64,000 nt of DNA. Origin: Bacteroidota bacterium. Lineage in GTDB: Bacteria; Bacteroidota; Bacteroidia; UKL13-3. Location of the stretch: contig CANJUD010000002.1 in the NCBI GenBank assembly GCA_947477885.1, positions 248,001 through 312,000 on the forward strand, written 5' to 3'. The notes beneath the pieces were generated by a model. The model was not told the DNA's origin. It worked only from the letters and a program-made list of their open reading frames with translations, and ran no database searches. The position numbers were made by a program, and so were the translations under genes. Within the stretch, counting starts at the first letter, position 1; each line of letters starts with the position of its first letter. Positions 63,852-64,000 of this stretch are shown piece after piece.

Positions 63852-63857
63852 TCGGCT

Positions 63858-64000
63858 ATGAGAAAAATACCCATCATCCATTATTGTGCATTAGTATTTT
63901 GCTTTTTCACATTGCATTTTGCTACTATAGCACAAGATGCTTTAATGGGCCTAACAACTTGCCATGTTAGTACATTTAATCCCGCATTAACGGGTTGGAA
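63858..64000 (+). CDS. PorP/SprF-like protein, N-terminal part (cut by window edge)
   Basis: 47 codons are visible. The start (RKIPIIHYCALVFCFFTLHF) is a signal peptide ending near ATIAQ, followed by DALMGLTTCHVSTFNPALTG, which resembles the early mature region of PorP/SprF proteins (the NPAxxG motif). Such genes often sit next to a large secreted partner; here the divergent 694-aa exported protein is the neighbour. The rest of the gene lies beyond the window, so the call rests on a short stretch. Confidence 0.6.
   Translation, partial: MRKIPIIHYCALVFCFFTLHFATIAQDALMGLTTCHVSTFNPALTGW

Overview
The window looks like a chromosomal contig of a free-living Bacteroidota bacterium, probably Sphingobacteriia/Chitinophagia-like. 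The evidence is an AT-rich sequence, a complete PorP-GldK-GldL-GldM-GldN type IX secretion (T9SS) block, several secreted proteins ending in T9SS C-terminal sorting domains, a fused MurF-Alr enzyme, a fusA-rpsJ junction without tuf, and promoters of the Bacteroidota type (TTG about 19 nt before TAnnTTTG). No tRNA, rRNA, CRISPR array, prophage or intact transposon was seen.

Layout. 0-3.6 kb (+): photobiology/stress cluster with the end of a photolyase/cryptochrome gene, a tiny DUF2256 gene missed by the ORF track, a second photolyase-related protein that appears to lack the Fe-S ligands of its family, TspO and an NmrA-like reductase. 3.6-8.2 kb (+): a T9SS-exported glycosidase-like protein, a decayed IS21 istB fragment and a large helix-hairpin-helix envelope protein. 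8.2-9.6 kb (-): VIT1/CCC1 transporter and a DEDDh exonuclease. 9.9-15.9 kb (-): gldN, gldM, gldL, gldK and a porP/sprF gene, followed by hemD, a DUF4271 membrane protein and an acyl-CoA dehydrogenase (to 18.9 kb). 19.4-27.5 kb (-): surface polysaccharide locus with an ABC-2 exporter (Wzm/Wzt), DegT aminotransferase, WbqC, two tandem beta-propeller glycosidase-like proteins, GNAT, methyltransferase and GT2. 28-29.8 kb (+): SppA. 30.3-42.7 kb (+): three giant T9SS cargo proteins, the first broken by single-base homopolymer changes. 42.8-49 kb: lipoproteins, a SET-domain protein, MurF-Alr and a thioredoxin-fold protein. 49.6-56.9 kb (-): rpsL-rpsG-fusA-rpsJ-rplC-rplD-rplW-rplB-rpsS-rplV-rpsC, stopping after rpsC at a terminator. 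57-64 kb: a composite pseudogene, a lytic transglycosylase, DUF502, a GT-C membrane protein, a large exported protein, and the start of another PorP/SprF-like gene at the right edge.

Functionally, the T9SS core genes, its likely cargo, and cell-envelope genes (polysaccharide export, peptidoglycan synthesis and cleavage, lipoproteins) dominate. Ribosomal genes form the one housekeeping block.

The most unusual signals are: (i) a set of genes whose TAnnTTTG box ends only 4-6 nt before the start codon, including GTG and TTG starts, which predicts leaderless mRNAs; (ii) an 18-bp perfect palindrome present both between genes and in frame inside murF-alr; (iii) a recurring CCTGAGCGnAGTCGAAGG-like intergenic repeat; (iv) the S10 operon cut after rpsC, with a 30-bp direct repeat at the cut that recurs 10 kb away; (v) surface-protein genes broken at homopolymers. 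All coordinates and motifs come from reading by eye; no database search was run.
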